Source: Okapia johnstoni (taxonomy: Eukaryota; Chordata; Mammalia; Artiodactyla; Giraffidae). Taken from it: a stretch of DNA of 64,000 nucleotides. A program made the position numbers and the translations under genes. The notes beneath the pieces were generated by a model. It saw only the letters and a program-made list of their open reading frames with translations, was not told the DNA's origin and ran no database searches. The DNA lies in assembly GCA_024291935.2 (NCBI GenBank), contig CM044314.1, forward strand, positions 27,440,001 to 27,504,000, given 5' to 3'. This document shows positions 11,868 to 22,372 of this stretch, in pieces. Each line of letters begins with the position of its first letter. Positions within the stretch are counted from its first letter, which is position 1.

Positions 11868-14179
11868 ATTAAAAAGTAGCAAAAGATAATATTTATGCTT
11901 GCAATGAACAGTTTGGCTTCATATGTCTAGTAAAATGGAGTAGTCACAGAAAAAGACATAAAGTGTACTTTAAATTGGAACACACATACATACACATAAC
12001 GTGGGAATTTGCCAAAAATATTGCTAAATTTTTATTGGAAGAGATAAGATCCATGGTAGCATTTTAAAATGGAAGACTATTATTTCATTTCTGTATTTTG
12101 TCATTGCATCTATATAATAGAGTTGTTTGAAATCCTTTGCAACTAGAGTTTAGACACTTCCCTCTCCACCCTTGTTATAGTTTTCATGCTGCATGATTTT
12201 TTAGTATGAAACTCTTGCAAGCCGGGAGAAATATCCATTAAAATCCATTAAATATCCATTAAAACAACTTCCAAGCCTCCATTAATGGAATGTTATTCAT
12301 AATATGTATTATATATATATAATGTATATTATATATATATATATATACATAATATATATATGTATAGCTTTGAAAACCAAGAATGTTTTAAGCTCCTTAG
12401 AATTCAACCTGATGGGACACTGCCTATATTGCTCCCTGGGAGCTGGAGATAGTGGCACACCCCAGGGCTTTCCAAAAATCCAGTAAGTGGTAATCATTCA
12501 ACAACATGAGCAGTGATTTTCATTATAGTGACTGGAGGGTGCCCTAGGAGGGCAGAATCTCCTGGATTGTGGGCAGAAAGATCAAGAGAAGGTGGGATGG
12601 TAACGCCAGGAAGGCCAGCTGTGGTGCTGATCAACTGTGGAGGGACAGGACCCTCCAAAGCCCTGGGGATCACTGTGCTCCTTTCTCTTGGTGGCTCTAA
12701 GGTGCAGATAACACACAGTGCACACACAGTGCACACGTGAGAAGGCAGCAGAAAGACCAAACACTCAGGGCCTGCAGGAATTCTGCAACAAGTTTCAAGG
12801 CAAAGGTGGACTTGATATGGACTAGTGGCTCCAAACAGAGGACTGGGAAGTGATAAGCTAAAAGTTTTGTCACATTGCCAGTGTTCATGAGCTAGGAGAC
12901 ACAGCACGTTTATTTAAAGCTATGCACAATAAACTCCCTTTTACATTTATTCCTCCAATCAATAAATATTTATTGACAGTCTACATGTGCCAGCTCCTGC
13001 ATCAGGCATGGAGATAATTAGGACAAGCTTTCACAGGGTTTACATTCTCATGGTGGAGGCAGTTAACGAAAGAGAAAACAGATTAAAGGGATAATTTCAG
13101 AACATAATATTGCTATAAGGGACATAAAACAGGGTGATGTGATGGGGTGGGACTCACACAGTGTGTGCAGCATGGGGCTATTTTAGATACGGGACCCAAG
13201 CTGACCCCTGAGACAGTGCCTCAAAGGGAGACCCACAATCAAAGATTAATGCTCTGGAGTTGCCGTATCAAAATTCTTAATCATTTTATCTTTGACTTTG
13301 TGTTTTGCAAGAGTTGGGTGAAGGGACAATGGAGCATGCACCCAGGACAGTTGGGCTGGGACACCAACTCAGGAAAGCTCAGGGTTGAGCATGATCCCCA
13401 GGAACATATGATAGTTTGTGCTACAAGTATCTTCACACCCAAGGGAGCATGATATTAAATAACAACAACAAAAAACCCATGACTATCAAGAGAGAGACTG
13501 CAGAAGGAAAAGGAAGCTTCTTTCCTGCCTTTAAAACCAGGAAACTCATATGCTCCCCCCACCAAATAAAATAAAATTTAAGAAAATAAACAGGAAACTC
13601 ATATTTTCCTTTCACACAGAGCCTTATGCAAACTTATATCTGTGGTCCTGCCCTGAGAAGGAGCATTTGGAACAGAGGTAGGAGCCTTTCAGGCAGGGGG
13701 AACTGCATGTGCAAAGGCCCTGAGTTGACACAAGCTCAGTGTATTCACAGAAAAGAAAGCCCACAGTGGCAACAACCTCCTAAGCAGGGCGCAGATCAGA
13801 GCAAACTACAAAATTCCCAGCAGACCCAGGGACTGAGGGATGAGGCTCCTTGGGAAGCCCAGGACTCAGTTTCAGCACAGTGTGATATGGGTGTTGGTGC
13901 CTGTGTAGAAAGCAGAGAACAAGACCTGAAACAAGGGAGAAATGGCAGGGGGAGTGAGGAGAACTCAGATGCTGAAGTTGCTGCCATTTCACTTCTCAGT
14001 TTTGCCTGCAAAGTCCTACAGGGCCCCAACCCTGTGATCCAACACCTTCCAGCCCAGCTGCGGTCCCAGGGAATTCCATATTCTACTCCCAAGTCCCTTG
14101 AGCTCTGTCTTTCACATTGTCACTCCACAGTGCGCACTGAAGTATGTGACTGAATCTGTGTTAGGCATTCAGCTCAGCC
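11868..14179. other. Mostly unassigned sequence
   Basis: It contains the (TA)n tract listed separately. 12945-13130 and 13640-13730 resemble pieces of one ancient mammalian repeat ('aataaatatttattgacagt', then 'gcatgtgcaaaggccctgag'), which I cannot name safely. 12712-12738 has a tandem CACACAGTG duplication. The open frame at 13626-14153 (175 codons) shows no family resemblance. Confidence 0.4.
12300..12366. repeat. (TA)n low-complexity tract
   Basis: Alternating TA, broken by a few G and C bases, is largely self-complementary and could extrude hairpins. It encodes only a spurious Tyr/Ile-rich frame on each strand. Confidence 0.95.
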
Positions 14180-14510
14180 CAGATCCTCCTTCCAGGCTCC
14201 TGGCTACTGTTTTCCTTCTCACACCAGCCACCTTATTCTGGGCTTGCTTCTGTCTCATGACTTCCCTCTGCCACACCCGCTGAATCCTGCTTCCCTCCCA
14301 ACATTCTACATCAATGTCCCTTCAGGGGTCTTGTGCAAACCCCAGATAGTTTAGGTCTTTCTCCATTTTTAGGTCACTTCTTTTGTATCAATTGTTTGGT
14401 GTGATTATTTGATTACTCCCTGTCTCTCCAAGGGGATTGTGAAGTCCCTGAGGACATACAACAGGTCGCTTCTGCCTACAGTGGTGTCTTTAGCACCCTC
14501 CATAGGGAGA
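14180..14510 (+). mobile_element. Possible L2 LINE 3' relic
   Basis: Pyrimidine-rich 'ccttctcacaccagccacct' leads to 'ctccctgtctctccaagggg' and 'gtgaagtccctgaggacata' near 14440-14460. This follows the order of the L2 3' end ('actgtgagctcc.tgagggc'). It is highly diverged. Confidence 0.45.
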
Positions 14511-14964
14511 TGCAGTGCAGGCTAAGTCATGAAGGGCCAGGGCAGCACAGGAGAGAGGAGGGTGAGTTGGGCCTTCGGAATTGCAAGGGATAGTATGAGT
14601 AAAGAAGAGGCCTGCCTAAGGATAGAATTACCCAAGTATGAAGGCAGAGAGAAGAGGAGAAATGAACAGGAGATTTTCTCTATCGCATGCAAGACCTACA
14701 GTGTGAAGGTACTGGTAGAGTGGCAGCTGGAGACAGTTGCACATGCCTCCCTTCTTGTCTGCATCCCCTGCCCCAGCCCTTTCAGATCTCCTCAACGAGC
14801 TTTCTGGTTCTGTCCCATTCACCCTATAAAGAATAGTAAGCTAAATCTGTACTCTGAACATATGAGCTAAAATACAGTGCCCTGGGCTGGTCTGGAAAAT
14901 AGGAAAAATGTCTTTAAATATCATATCACTCTGATGAGATCAGAAACTGAGAAGAAAATAACAC
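14511..14964. other. Unassigned sequence
   Basis: The open frame 14529-14870 (113 codons) has no recognisable domain. Nothing else is seen. Confidence 0.4.
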
Positions 14965-15482
14965 TGCATGGTAGGCAACCTCTAAGATGGACCTCAGAAC
15001 ACCTCTGTGCATCACACCCTCATGCACCCCCTCCTCTTGAGTGTAGGCTGTACTTACTGACTTGCTTCTAAAAGTTAGAATATGACAGAAGTGATCAAGA
15101 GACCAGTCTGAGATTAGATAATTAAAAGACTGTGACTCCTGCCTTAGGCACTGTCTTTCCTCTTCTCTTGGCTTGCTCACCCTGGGGGAAGCCAGCTGTC
15201 ATGCTATGAGGCAGCAGCACCACGGGGAGGGACTGAGGCCCACTAGCAACCATAGGGGTGAGCTTAGAAGCAGATGGCCTCCACACGTTGAGCCTTCAGA
15301 TGAGACCTCATCCTCCGCCAACAACTTGATAGTAACCTCACAGGAGATTTGAACCAGAGGTGCCTAGCTGAATCAAACCCAGATTCCTGACCCACAGAAA
15401 CTACAAGACAAGAAATACTTGTTGTGTTAAACCATTAAATTTGGGAGTACTTGGTTATACAACACTAGATAATATACACAGT
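14965..15482 (+). mobile_element. Ancient MaLR/MLT1-like LTR
   Basis: Several blocks match the order of an old mammalian LTR: 'ctcctcttgagtgtaggctg' near 15030, 'cttactgacttgcttctaa', 'gaagccagctgtcatgctat' near 15188-15207, 'cctgacccacagaaactac' near 15387-15405, a decayed AATAAA region, and a 3' end 'ttaaaccattaaatttggg...gataatatac'. It looks like a solitary LTR with no internal retroviral sequence. The subfamily is unresolved. Confidence 0.65.
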
Positions 15483-16199
15483 GCACCATTTCTCAATCCT
15501 ACACCTGTGCGGAGATTTGATGCCTCAGCACCAACAATATGCTAGACATCTTGGCACATGGTACAGTGTTAGCTGGAATTCCTGCCCAGTGGGGCTTAAT
15601 AAATACAAAAACAAAAAGAAATGTCTTGCTGAGAAGTTTTATAGCACTGGCTATTTGAGCAACATTTAGAAATTCATAATCATTACCAATATTCCTTCCT
15701 TAAAAAGGAACTAATGAAAGAAATGAATTTGGGGGTTTTGATTCCTTTTTTAAGAATATATTGAAGCATGTGTCCACAATATGTAATACAAAGCAGACTC
15801 GGCCAGTTCTTTCTCATATCATATTCACAAGTTGTGAATACTCCATCGCATACATGGCCTTTGAAGAGCTGGTCTACTTGCTCTCTCTCTCTTTCCTACC
15901 CTCTCTTTTTCTCCTTTCCTTCACCCTTCCTTCCTTCATCCCTCCCTCCCTCATTTGCTTCTCTTCTCTCCCCTCCTTCTTTCCTTAGTATTATAGGTGA
16001 AACATTAGTACCCCTTTGTCCATTGAATAAAGCATCCCTAAATCACCGCAGTGATTATCCTACCTTTTCCTTTTAAACTTGGGCGACATTCCTAACCCAT
16101 ACATACAGAACATATTTAATACAAGCAAGAAAACTTATTCCAAAGCACGTATTTAACTTAATATTAACTCAGCTCTTTAATGTACTGAGTTCCTTAGAA
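15483..16199. other. Unassigned sequence with a polypyrimidine tract
   Basis: 15877-15986 is almost pure C/T on the plus strand, with CTCTCT, CCTTCC and CCCTCC motifs. The remainder is not recognised. Confidence 0.45.
15877..15986. repeat. Polypyrimidine tract
   Basis: About 110 bases are dominated by C and T, with few purines. Tracts of this kind can adopt triplex (H-DNA) structure. No splice acceptor or exon is evident after it. Confidence 0.85.
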
Positions 16200-16575
16200 A
16201 CAGTGATTCTCAAATTTTATTTATACAAATCACTTGAGGATTCTTTTTAAAAGTGTTATTCACTCAGTCATGACTGACTCTTTGCAACCACATGAACTGT
16301 AGCTTTCCAGGCTCCTCTGTCCGTGGAATTCTCTAGGCAAGAATACTGGAGTGGGTAGCCATTCCCTTCTCCATGGAATCTTCCTGACTCAGGGATTGAA
16401 CCCAGGTCTCCCACATTGCAGGCACATTCTTAACCATCTGAGTCACCAGGGAAGCCCACTTGTTAAATGTAGGCTTCAGTTAAGTAGGTATGGGAGGATC
16501 TGATATTTTGTATTTCTAACAAGCTTCCAGTTGAGCCTATATTGCTGGTCCCTGGACCATACTTCAAGGAGCAAG
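16200..16575 (+). mobile_element. MER20/MER5-like hAT DNA transposon fossil, split by a SINE
   Basis: 16204-16250 ('cagtgattctcaaattttat', then 'cacttgaggattc') and 16459-16575 ('ggaggatctgatattttg', then 'ccctggaccatac') are the two halves of a MER20-type non-autonomous hAT element. A Bov-tA sits between them. Sequence on both sides of the SINE aligns with the same segment of the family (around TTAAAAGTG and GTTAAATGT), so a diverged target-site duplication is likely. Confidence 0.6.
16255..16458 (-). mobile_element. Bov-tA SINE, minus strand
   Basis: The BovA body lies at the left ('actcagtcatgactgactc'). The tRNA(Glu)-like head lies at the right, with a degraded B box near 16397-16408 and the end CACCAGGGAAGCCC. 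It is inserted in a MER20-like element. Confidence 0.93.
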
Positions 16576-16659
16576 GCCTCTGATAGGGTTACTGTTTATT
16601 ACTGGGCCTAAGTATCTGTAAATGTAAAGCAAAGGGTTGGATTCATTGACTTCTTAAAT
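16576..16659. other. Unassigned spacer
   Basis: Nothing recognised. Confidence 0.4.
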
Positions 16660-17326
16660 TCAACAAATTGTGATGCCTCAAGTCTGTCTTTCTTCCTTCT
16701 CCCTGGGCTCCCCACTGCAGTATTTGACACCACCACTCACCCCTATTATACTATAAAATTTGCATGTTGTCCTTTTTCAGCCTCTCCCTTGCAGCATCCC
16801 CACATTCCCTTACAGTTTTGTCAATCCTACATCTTTACATCTCCACCCACCTCGTTTCACCTCTACTTCCAGCCTTCATTCCATCCAAGCCCGTATGACC
16901 TCCTACCCAAGCCAATGTCACCAACCTCCAGGGTATTTTGACAAGGCAAATCTAAATGTATTGTTTCTCTGCTTAAAGCCTTGAACAATTCCTTAAGGTG
17001 GCCTGTGTGCAGTTCTTAAAAATTCAAGATCTGAAAACACTGTTGCCCAACTTTGCCACCCTATGGATATGGCTTGTCTTGGGAAAGTCTTACTCGGCCC
17101 TCATAGTGGGTTAGATATCTTTATTATGCAGTTTTTTTAAGCAAGCTGTATTTTTCCTTCATAGAATTTTTTATAATTAATTAACTAAATTTCGTGTGAG
17201 TGCCCAGTTTATGACTGGGCTGACATCCATGCTCACTCTGAGTCATCAGTCTATCCTCAGTGTCCTGCACAGGAATGTCACATTTGGGCACACAATAAAG
17301 ATTCTTTGAATGAATAAATATTTCCC
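16660..17326 (+). mobile_element. Probable L2 LINE relic
   Basis: The pieces follow L2 order: 'cagtatttgacaccaccact' near 16720, a pyrimidine-rich stretch with 'tctctgcttaaagccttga' near 16965-16983, and a 3' end resembling 'cctgcacaggaatgtcaca...cacaataaagattctttgaatgaataaa' near 17262-17319. It is highly diverged, with no usable frame. Confidence 0.5.
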
Positions 17327-17338
17327 ACCTACATTCAG
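17326..17338. repeat. Target-site duplication, left copy (CACCTACATTCAG)
   Basis: Identical to 17448-17460, bracketing the BovA fragment. Confidence 0.93.
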
Positions 17339-17447
17339 TCCAGTATTCCTGTCTGGAGAATTCCATGGACAGGGAAGCCTGATGGACTAGAGTCCATGGG
17401 GTCACAAAGAGTTGGACATGACTGAAACGACTTAGCACACACTCATA
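17339..17447 (+). mobile_element. 5'-truncated BovA-type SINE with 13-bp target-site duplication
   Basis: Only the BovA body is present ('tccagtattcctgtctggag' to the GGTCACAAAGAGTTGGACATG end); the tRNA head is missing. Perfect 13-bp CACCTACATTCAG copies flank it, so it integrated in this short form. Without the pol III promoter it could not be transcribed again. Confidence 0.94.
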
Positions 17448-17460
17448 CACCTACATTCAG
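17448..17460. repeat. Target-site duplication, right copy
   Basis: CACCTACATTCAG, identical to 17326-17338. Confidence 0.93.
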
Positions 17461-18324
17461 AATTCCTACTAGATATTTTTCCACTGCATCTGTTAGTTTC
17501 TAATGCAAATTGTGGTCTTAGGTATAGATTTGACATTGGCCTCTCCAAAGTGCCTAATACTCTCATGTTGTCTTATTGTACAGTTTCCTTGTTAGGAAGG
17601 CCATGCATTGCTGAAGTCAAGCATGATAATCATTAGTGGATAGATGCAAACAAGGGGTGTATGGCTCAAATATTGAAATTCCAAATAATTGACATTGGAA
17701 TTCTAAATATTGACACAAACAACACCCAGAAAACACATGGCTTCCAGATCTCCTCAGAACTTTAGTTTTCTTCTGTGTTTTCTTTTAAACAAAAAAGTAA
17801 ATTCCTTGTGTACCAAAATCAGGACCAGCCCTGAACAGAATTCATGGCCAAGAGGTATCTATCCAGGTGGTGTGAGTGGAAGACTGGGGTGCACCATATT
17901 AATAATGCATTCCCAGTCACCTGAATTCCACCAGAAGAGATGTAATTCTTTAGAATTTGGAGAGTTCTGTAAATGCCCTTGGATGGTGAAGCCATCCAAA
18001 ATTAGAGAAACATTCTGTCCTCAAATAAGAGTTATTTATAACCACAGACAAAATGAGTGCATTTTCCTAGAACATCTTTTTTCTACACTAGCTTTAACAT
18101 AATTCATATTTTCAACCAAATATAGAAATATTACAGAATAATTTCAAAATTTGTATGAATCTTCAAGTGAAAGGAAAGATTGAAAAAAATGTTACAAGAA
18201 GCTAATTCAGTCCTAGGTTGTAAAAGACTCATCTTTGGAGTACTTATAAAGCACAGAAAAAATATCTTCTTTAATCAAACGAGTCAGCCTGTGGCCTGGC
18301 AGTGGGTGGCATGCACTTGCAGGA
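17461..18324. other. Unassigned sequence
   Basis: The open frame 17710-18102 (130 codons) has no recognised motif. I see no repeat. Confidence 0.4.
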
Positions 18325-18748
18325 ACAGAGTGTGGCAAGGACTACTGTTCTTTACTGTCCTTCTTTCAGGTCATAAATCCTTCATTTTAACTCGTTACGT
18401 CATTAGCCATGACCAAATCTGAATTTCCCAGCCTCCCTTGCAGCTAATGTGACCCTATGACTTAATTCTGGCCATGGTGATGTAAGCAGAAAGGTGAGGA
18501 AATGATTTTTGTAAAATTTCTTAAAAGACAACGGACATGTGTCCTTTTAGTGCCCATCCTTCTTTTCCCTCTTCCTTCCTTCCTGATGACTGCAATTTGC
18601 TGAGACAGCTGAAGTTGGAGCAGCCAGGTATAGCAATGGGGAGGGATTGCATCCACACATTGGATGAATAAGACAGAAGGGGCAGAACTGGACAGGCGAC
18701 ACCAGACTTCCACAGAAAAGAGGAACAGAAATTGACCTTGCTGATCTT
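18325..18748 (+). mobile_element. Old LTR-like mammalian repeat (same family as 43545-44745)
   Basis: It begins near 'ttgcagctaatgtgacccta' (18438) and runs 'aattctggccatggtgatgt', 'aagcagaaaggtgagg', a CTTCC-rich stretch, then 'gacaccagacttccacag'. The block order matches the repeat at 43545-44745. A ruminant L1 head starts at its right edge. Confidence 0.45.
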
Positions 18749-20690
18749 CTGGTTCAAGATGGCAGAGTAGTAGGACGTGCATTCATCTCCTCCTGCAAAA
18801 GAGCACCAAAATTGCAGCTAGCTGTTGAACAACCACGACAGCTGGAACCAACCAAAAAAAGATACCCTATGTCCAAAGTCAAAGAAAAGCCCCAAAGAGA
18901 TGGTAGGAGGGGTGCAACATGATAAAATCAAGTCCCATAATTCGTTGGGTGGGAAACCCACAAAGTAGAGAACAATGATACCAAAGAAGTTCTCCCACTT
19001 GTTGTGAAGTTTCTGAGACTCATGTCATGCTTCCCAGCCTGGGGATATGGCAAAGGAACTGGGAATCCCCAGGGAATCTGACTTTGAAGACCAGTGGGAT
19101 TTGATTTCAGGACATCCACAGGGCTGAGGAAAATAGAGACTCCACTCTTGGAGGGCACAAACAAAATCTTGTGTGTGCCAAGATTCAGAGGGAAGGAGTA
19201 GTGACCTCACAGGAGATTGAACCAGACCTACCTGCTAGTGTTGGAGGGTCTCTTGTGAAAGTGTGATTTGGTAGTGGTTCACTGTGGAGGTGGGAGCACT
19301 AGTAGCAGCCCCCTGGAAAGTGCCCCTTGGTGTAACTCCTCTTGGAGTTCTCCATTAACCCTACCCTGGAGCTCATAGACCTCAGAACTGGGTCGTCTCA
19401 GACCAAACAACTAACAGGGAGGGAGTGCAACCCCATTCATCCGTGGATAATTGGATTAAAGTTTTACTGAGCACAGCCCTGCCCATCAGAGCAAGATCTA
19501 GTTTCTCCCACCACCAGTCCCTCCTATCAGGAAGTTTATACCCTCATCCAGCAGAGGGCAGACAGAAGAAGCAAGAACCACAATCCCATTATGGCTAGAA
19601 TCCAAACCACATCACAGAAAGTTAACCAGGATGAAAAAGCAGAGAGTTTTGTCCCAAATGAAGGGAAAAGATAAAACCCTAGAAAAACAACCAAATTAAG
19701 TGGAGATAAGCAACCTTCTAGAAAAAGAACTCAGAATAATGATAGTGAAGATGGTCCAGGATCTCAAAAAAAGAATGGAAGCAAAAATTGAGAAGATGCA
19801 AGAAATGTTTACCAAAGACCTGGAAGAACTAAAGAACAAACAGAGATGAACAATGCACTAGAAGGAACCAATAGCTGAATAACTAAGGCAGAAGAATGGA
19901 TAAGTGAAGTGAAGGACAGGATGGTGAAAATCACTGCCACAGAATAGAATATAGAAAAAAGAATGAAAAAAATAAAAAAGAAGACATCCCAAAAGACCTC
20001 TGGGACAACATTAAATGCACCAACATTCACATTATAGGGGTCCCAGAAGAAGAAGAGAGAGAGAAATAATCTGAGAAAATATTTGAAGAAGTAATAGCTG
20101 AAAACTTCCCTAACATGGGAAAGAAAATAGTCAACCAAGTTCAGGAAGCACAGAGAGTCCCAGACAGGATAAATCCAAGGGGGAACACCCCAAGACCCGT
20201 AGTAATCAAACTGACAAAAATTAAAGACAGAGATAAAATAGTAAAAGTGACAAGGGAGAAATGACAAATAACATACATGGGGACTTCCATAAGGTTATCA
20301 GCTTATTTCTCAACAGAAACTCTACAAGCCAGAAGGGAAAGGCATGGTATATTTAAAATGATGAAAGGTAAGAACTGTGAATATTCTGCCCAGCAAGATT
20401 CTGCTTCAGATTTGATGGAGAAATCAAAAGCTTTCCAGACAAGCAAAAGTTAAGAGAATTCAGCACCATCAAACCAGCTTTACAACATATATTAAAGGAA
20501 TTTCTTTAGGCAGGAAATACAAGAGAAGGAAAAGACTTACACAAAATAAAACCAAAACAATTAAGAAAATGGTAATAGGATCATGCATATCAATAATTAC
20601 CTTAAATGTAAATGGATTAAATGCACCAACCAAAAGACATAAACTGGCTGGGTGGATGAGAACATGTGTATATATGCACTTCCACATACC
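18749..20690 (+). mobile_element. Ruminant L1, 5' UTR, decayed ORF1 and the first codons of ORF2
   Basis: The left end, 'ggttcaagatggcagagtag' at 18751, is the canonical 5' start of ruminant L1. About 880 bases of 5' UTR follow, then ORF1 (19631 to about 20510). The first ORF2 codons at about 20587-20650 encode SIITLNVNGLNAPTKRH, the start of the endonuclease domain. Recognisable L1 stops soon after 20660, so most of ORF2 and the 3' UTR are missing. The 5' end is intact, unlike nearly every other LINE in the window. Confidence 0.88.
19631..20510 (+). pseudogene. L1 ORF1 (RNA-binding chaperone) pseudogene
   Basis: The ATG at 19631 starts MKKQRVLSQMKGKDKTLEKQ, and TAA stops it after 23 codons. 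Further downstream, in several frames, are the coiled-coil stretch (MQEMFTKDLEELKNKQ), WDNIK, IIGVPEEEE, ENFPNMGKKIVNQVQEAQRVP and the RINPRGNTPR segment of the L1 RNA-recognition and C-terminal domains. Several TGA, TAA and TAG codons and small indels make it dead. A 152-codon open frame on the opposite strand (19809-20267) is only the antisense of this gene. Confidence 0.85.
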
Positions 20691-22372
20691 ACATCACTCT
20701 TCTTAACCTCCCAAATTGTATGTAATTATTTTATATTGTTAGGTTATCATGTTTCCATTATGGCTTGCAATTGTAATTATCTTTTATTTTTTTTTTTTTG
20801 GTCTGGCTATTGATTGCAAAAACTGATAAACAACTTTTACTATTGTGATTGTGTAACTAATATTCGCTTAATACCATTGTATCATGACTAGTCAATAGAA
20901 AATAATAGAACCCTATATCACTATAACCATCATTTAATAGAAAAACTTATAATCACTTTTTAAAATCCAGATGCATAACAGAATTATCTTGGAAATTTTT
21001 GAAAAATACAAATGCCCAGTTATCGCTGTTCTTCTCCAAAGCTATAGATGTGTTTCAAACGAGCAACCATGTTTAAAAACAACTGGTTTTATCTAGTTTG
21101 TTTCACATTTTCAATTTCATATTCAGTGCTCCCATTTCATCTAGTTTATGTTTTCCAATTTCTCCATCTCTTTGTTGTTGTTGTTCTTTCTCAAGTCTTC
21201 ATTAAGAGTAGTAGGAAAGCTTCTGTGTACGTATGTATAGAGTATGTATAATATAAGATATATTTTAGAAAATTTTGCCTAGCTAAAAAAAAATGACATT
21301 TTGATTCCACTTGCTTGACTTAGTATGAACAGAATGCTAGATTTCTCATTTATATTCACTCAAAACTTTGATATAATTCCATGTATTTGGGGATCTAGTA
21401 TTGCTGCTAAAAGTCTAGAAAATTTATTATTTTAGTGATTTTTTTAAAATTTGAATGAGGCTTGAAACTTCTAATTCAGTTCTGAGAAAATTAAGAAATA
21501 CTATGTTGTAAAAAAACAAAACAGGAAATTAGCAATGATACAGTGTTATTAACCAAAGCACAGATTTTGTTCAAATTTAACAAAATTTTATTCTAGTGTC
21601 CGTTATTTGTTTTCATACCTTATTCAAGACTCTGCTTTGTATTTAACTTCGTTAAGCAGCTTCAGCTGCATGCAACAAATTCTGGTAACTTCTCTTTTCA
21701 CTTTTATTTATGAGTATTTTCTAATTTTCTTGTTATTACTTCTTAGATATACCTGTCATTTAAAAGTGGACATTCAACTTCCAAATACATGGGATTTTAT
21801 ATAGAGTATCTTAATATCGATTTCCCATTTTGATACTAATTTCTCATTTAAATGCTTTCTTTTCTGTAAATAAATTGACTTTGCTCAAGCTGCTGCTGTT
21901 GGGGTTCTCTGTTACTTGTAAATTTAAACCTAACTAATACAAAAGGTAAAGATATTTGAGAAACAACTTACCTATCACCCTACCTGGGGTACTTTGGGAG
22001 AGAAATGGGGCATTAAAATAATGAAACTTTTATCTTTTTAAGCTATTTTTTATGTATTAGCAAACTGGTTTTATTATTTTGATGGATCTATAAAATAGTT
22101 CAATTCAAAGACTATTTTCAAAAATAAACTTTCTTAAACTACAATTAACATGTATCTGTATAATGTAAGTCAAAATGGAGAACTTTATATTACTTATCTG
22201 AATGCTAAAAATTAATGTAAGTAGAATTATTCTTGGTACACGTTTACTTTCTTCAGCAGCTTTTTAGCTATCTCTATCTTGAAGGTCATGGCACTAATAT
22301 TGTTTCCTGAAAAATACACTTTCTTCAATTTGTTCTTATTATTATCCTTTTATCTTTTTATATAATTGCCTG
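20691..22372. other. AT-rich sequence, mostly unassigned
   Basis: 20955-21055 has a MER5/MER20-like trace ('gataacagaattatcttgga'-type pattern near 20974). 21886-21945 ends like the LTR-like repeat at 18325-18748 ('ggttctctgttacttgtaaa', then 'cctaactaatac'). Nothing else is recognised. I could not confirm an L1 3' end here. Confidence 0.4.

Noticed and set aside
13626..14153. 175-codon open frame on the plus strand
   Set aside because: No recognisable domain, Gln/Ser-rich composition, overlapping antisense frames of similar length, and no splice or promoter context. Length alone is not unusual for GC-richer non-coding DNA.
19809..20267. 152-codon Phe-rich open frame on the minus strand
   Set aside because: It is the exact antisense of the L1 ORF1 region, whose A-rich sense strand gives few stops on the other side.
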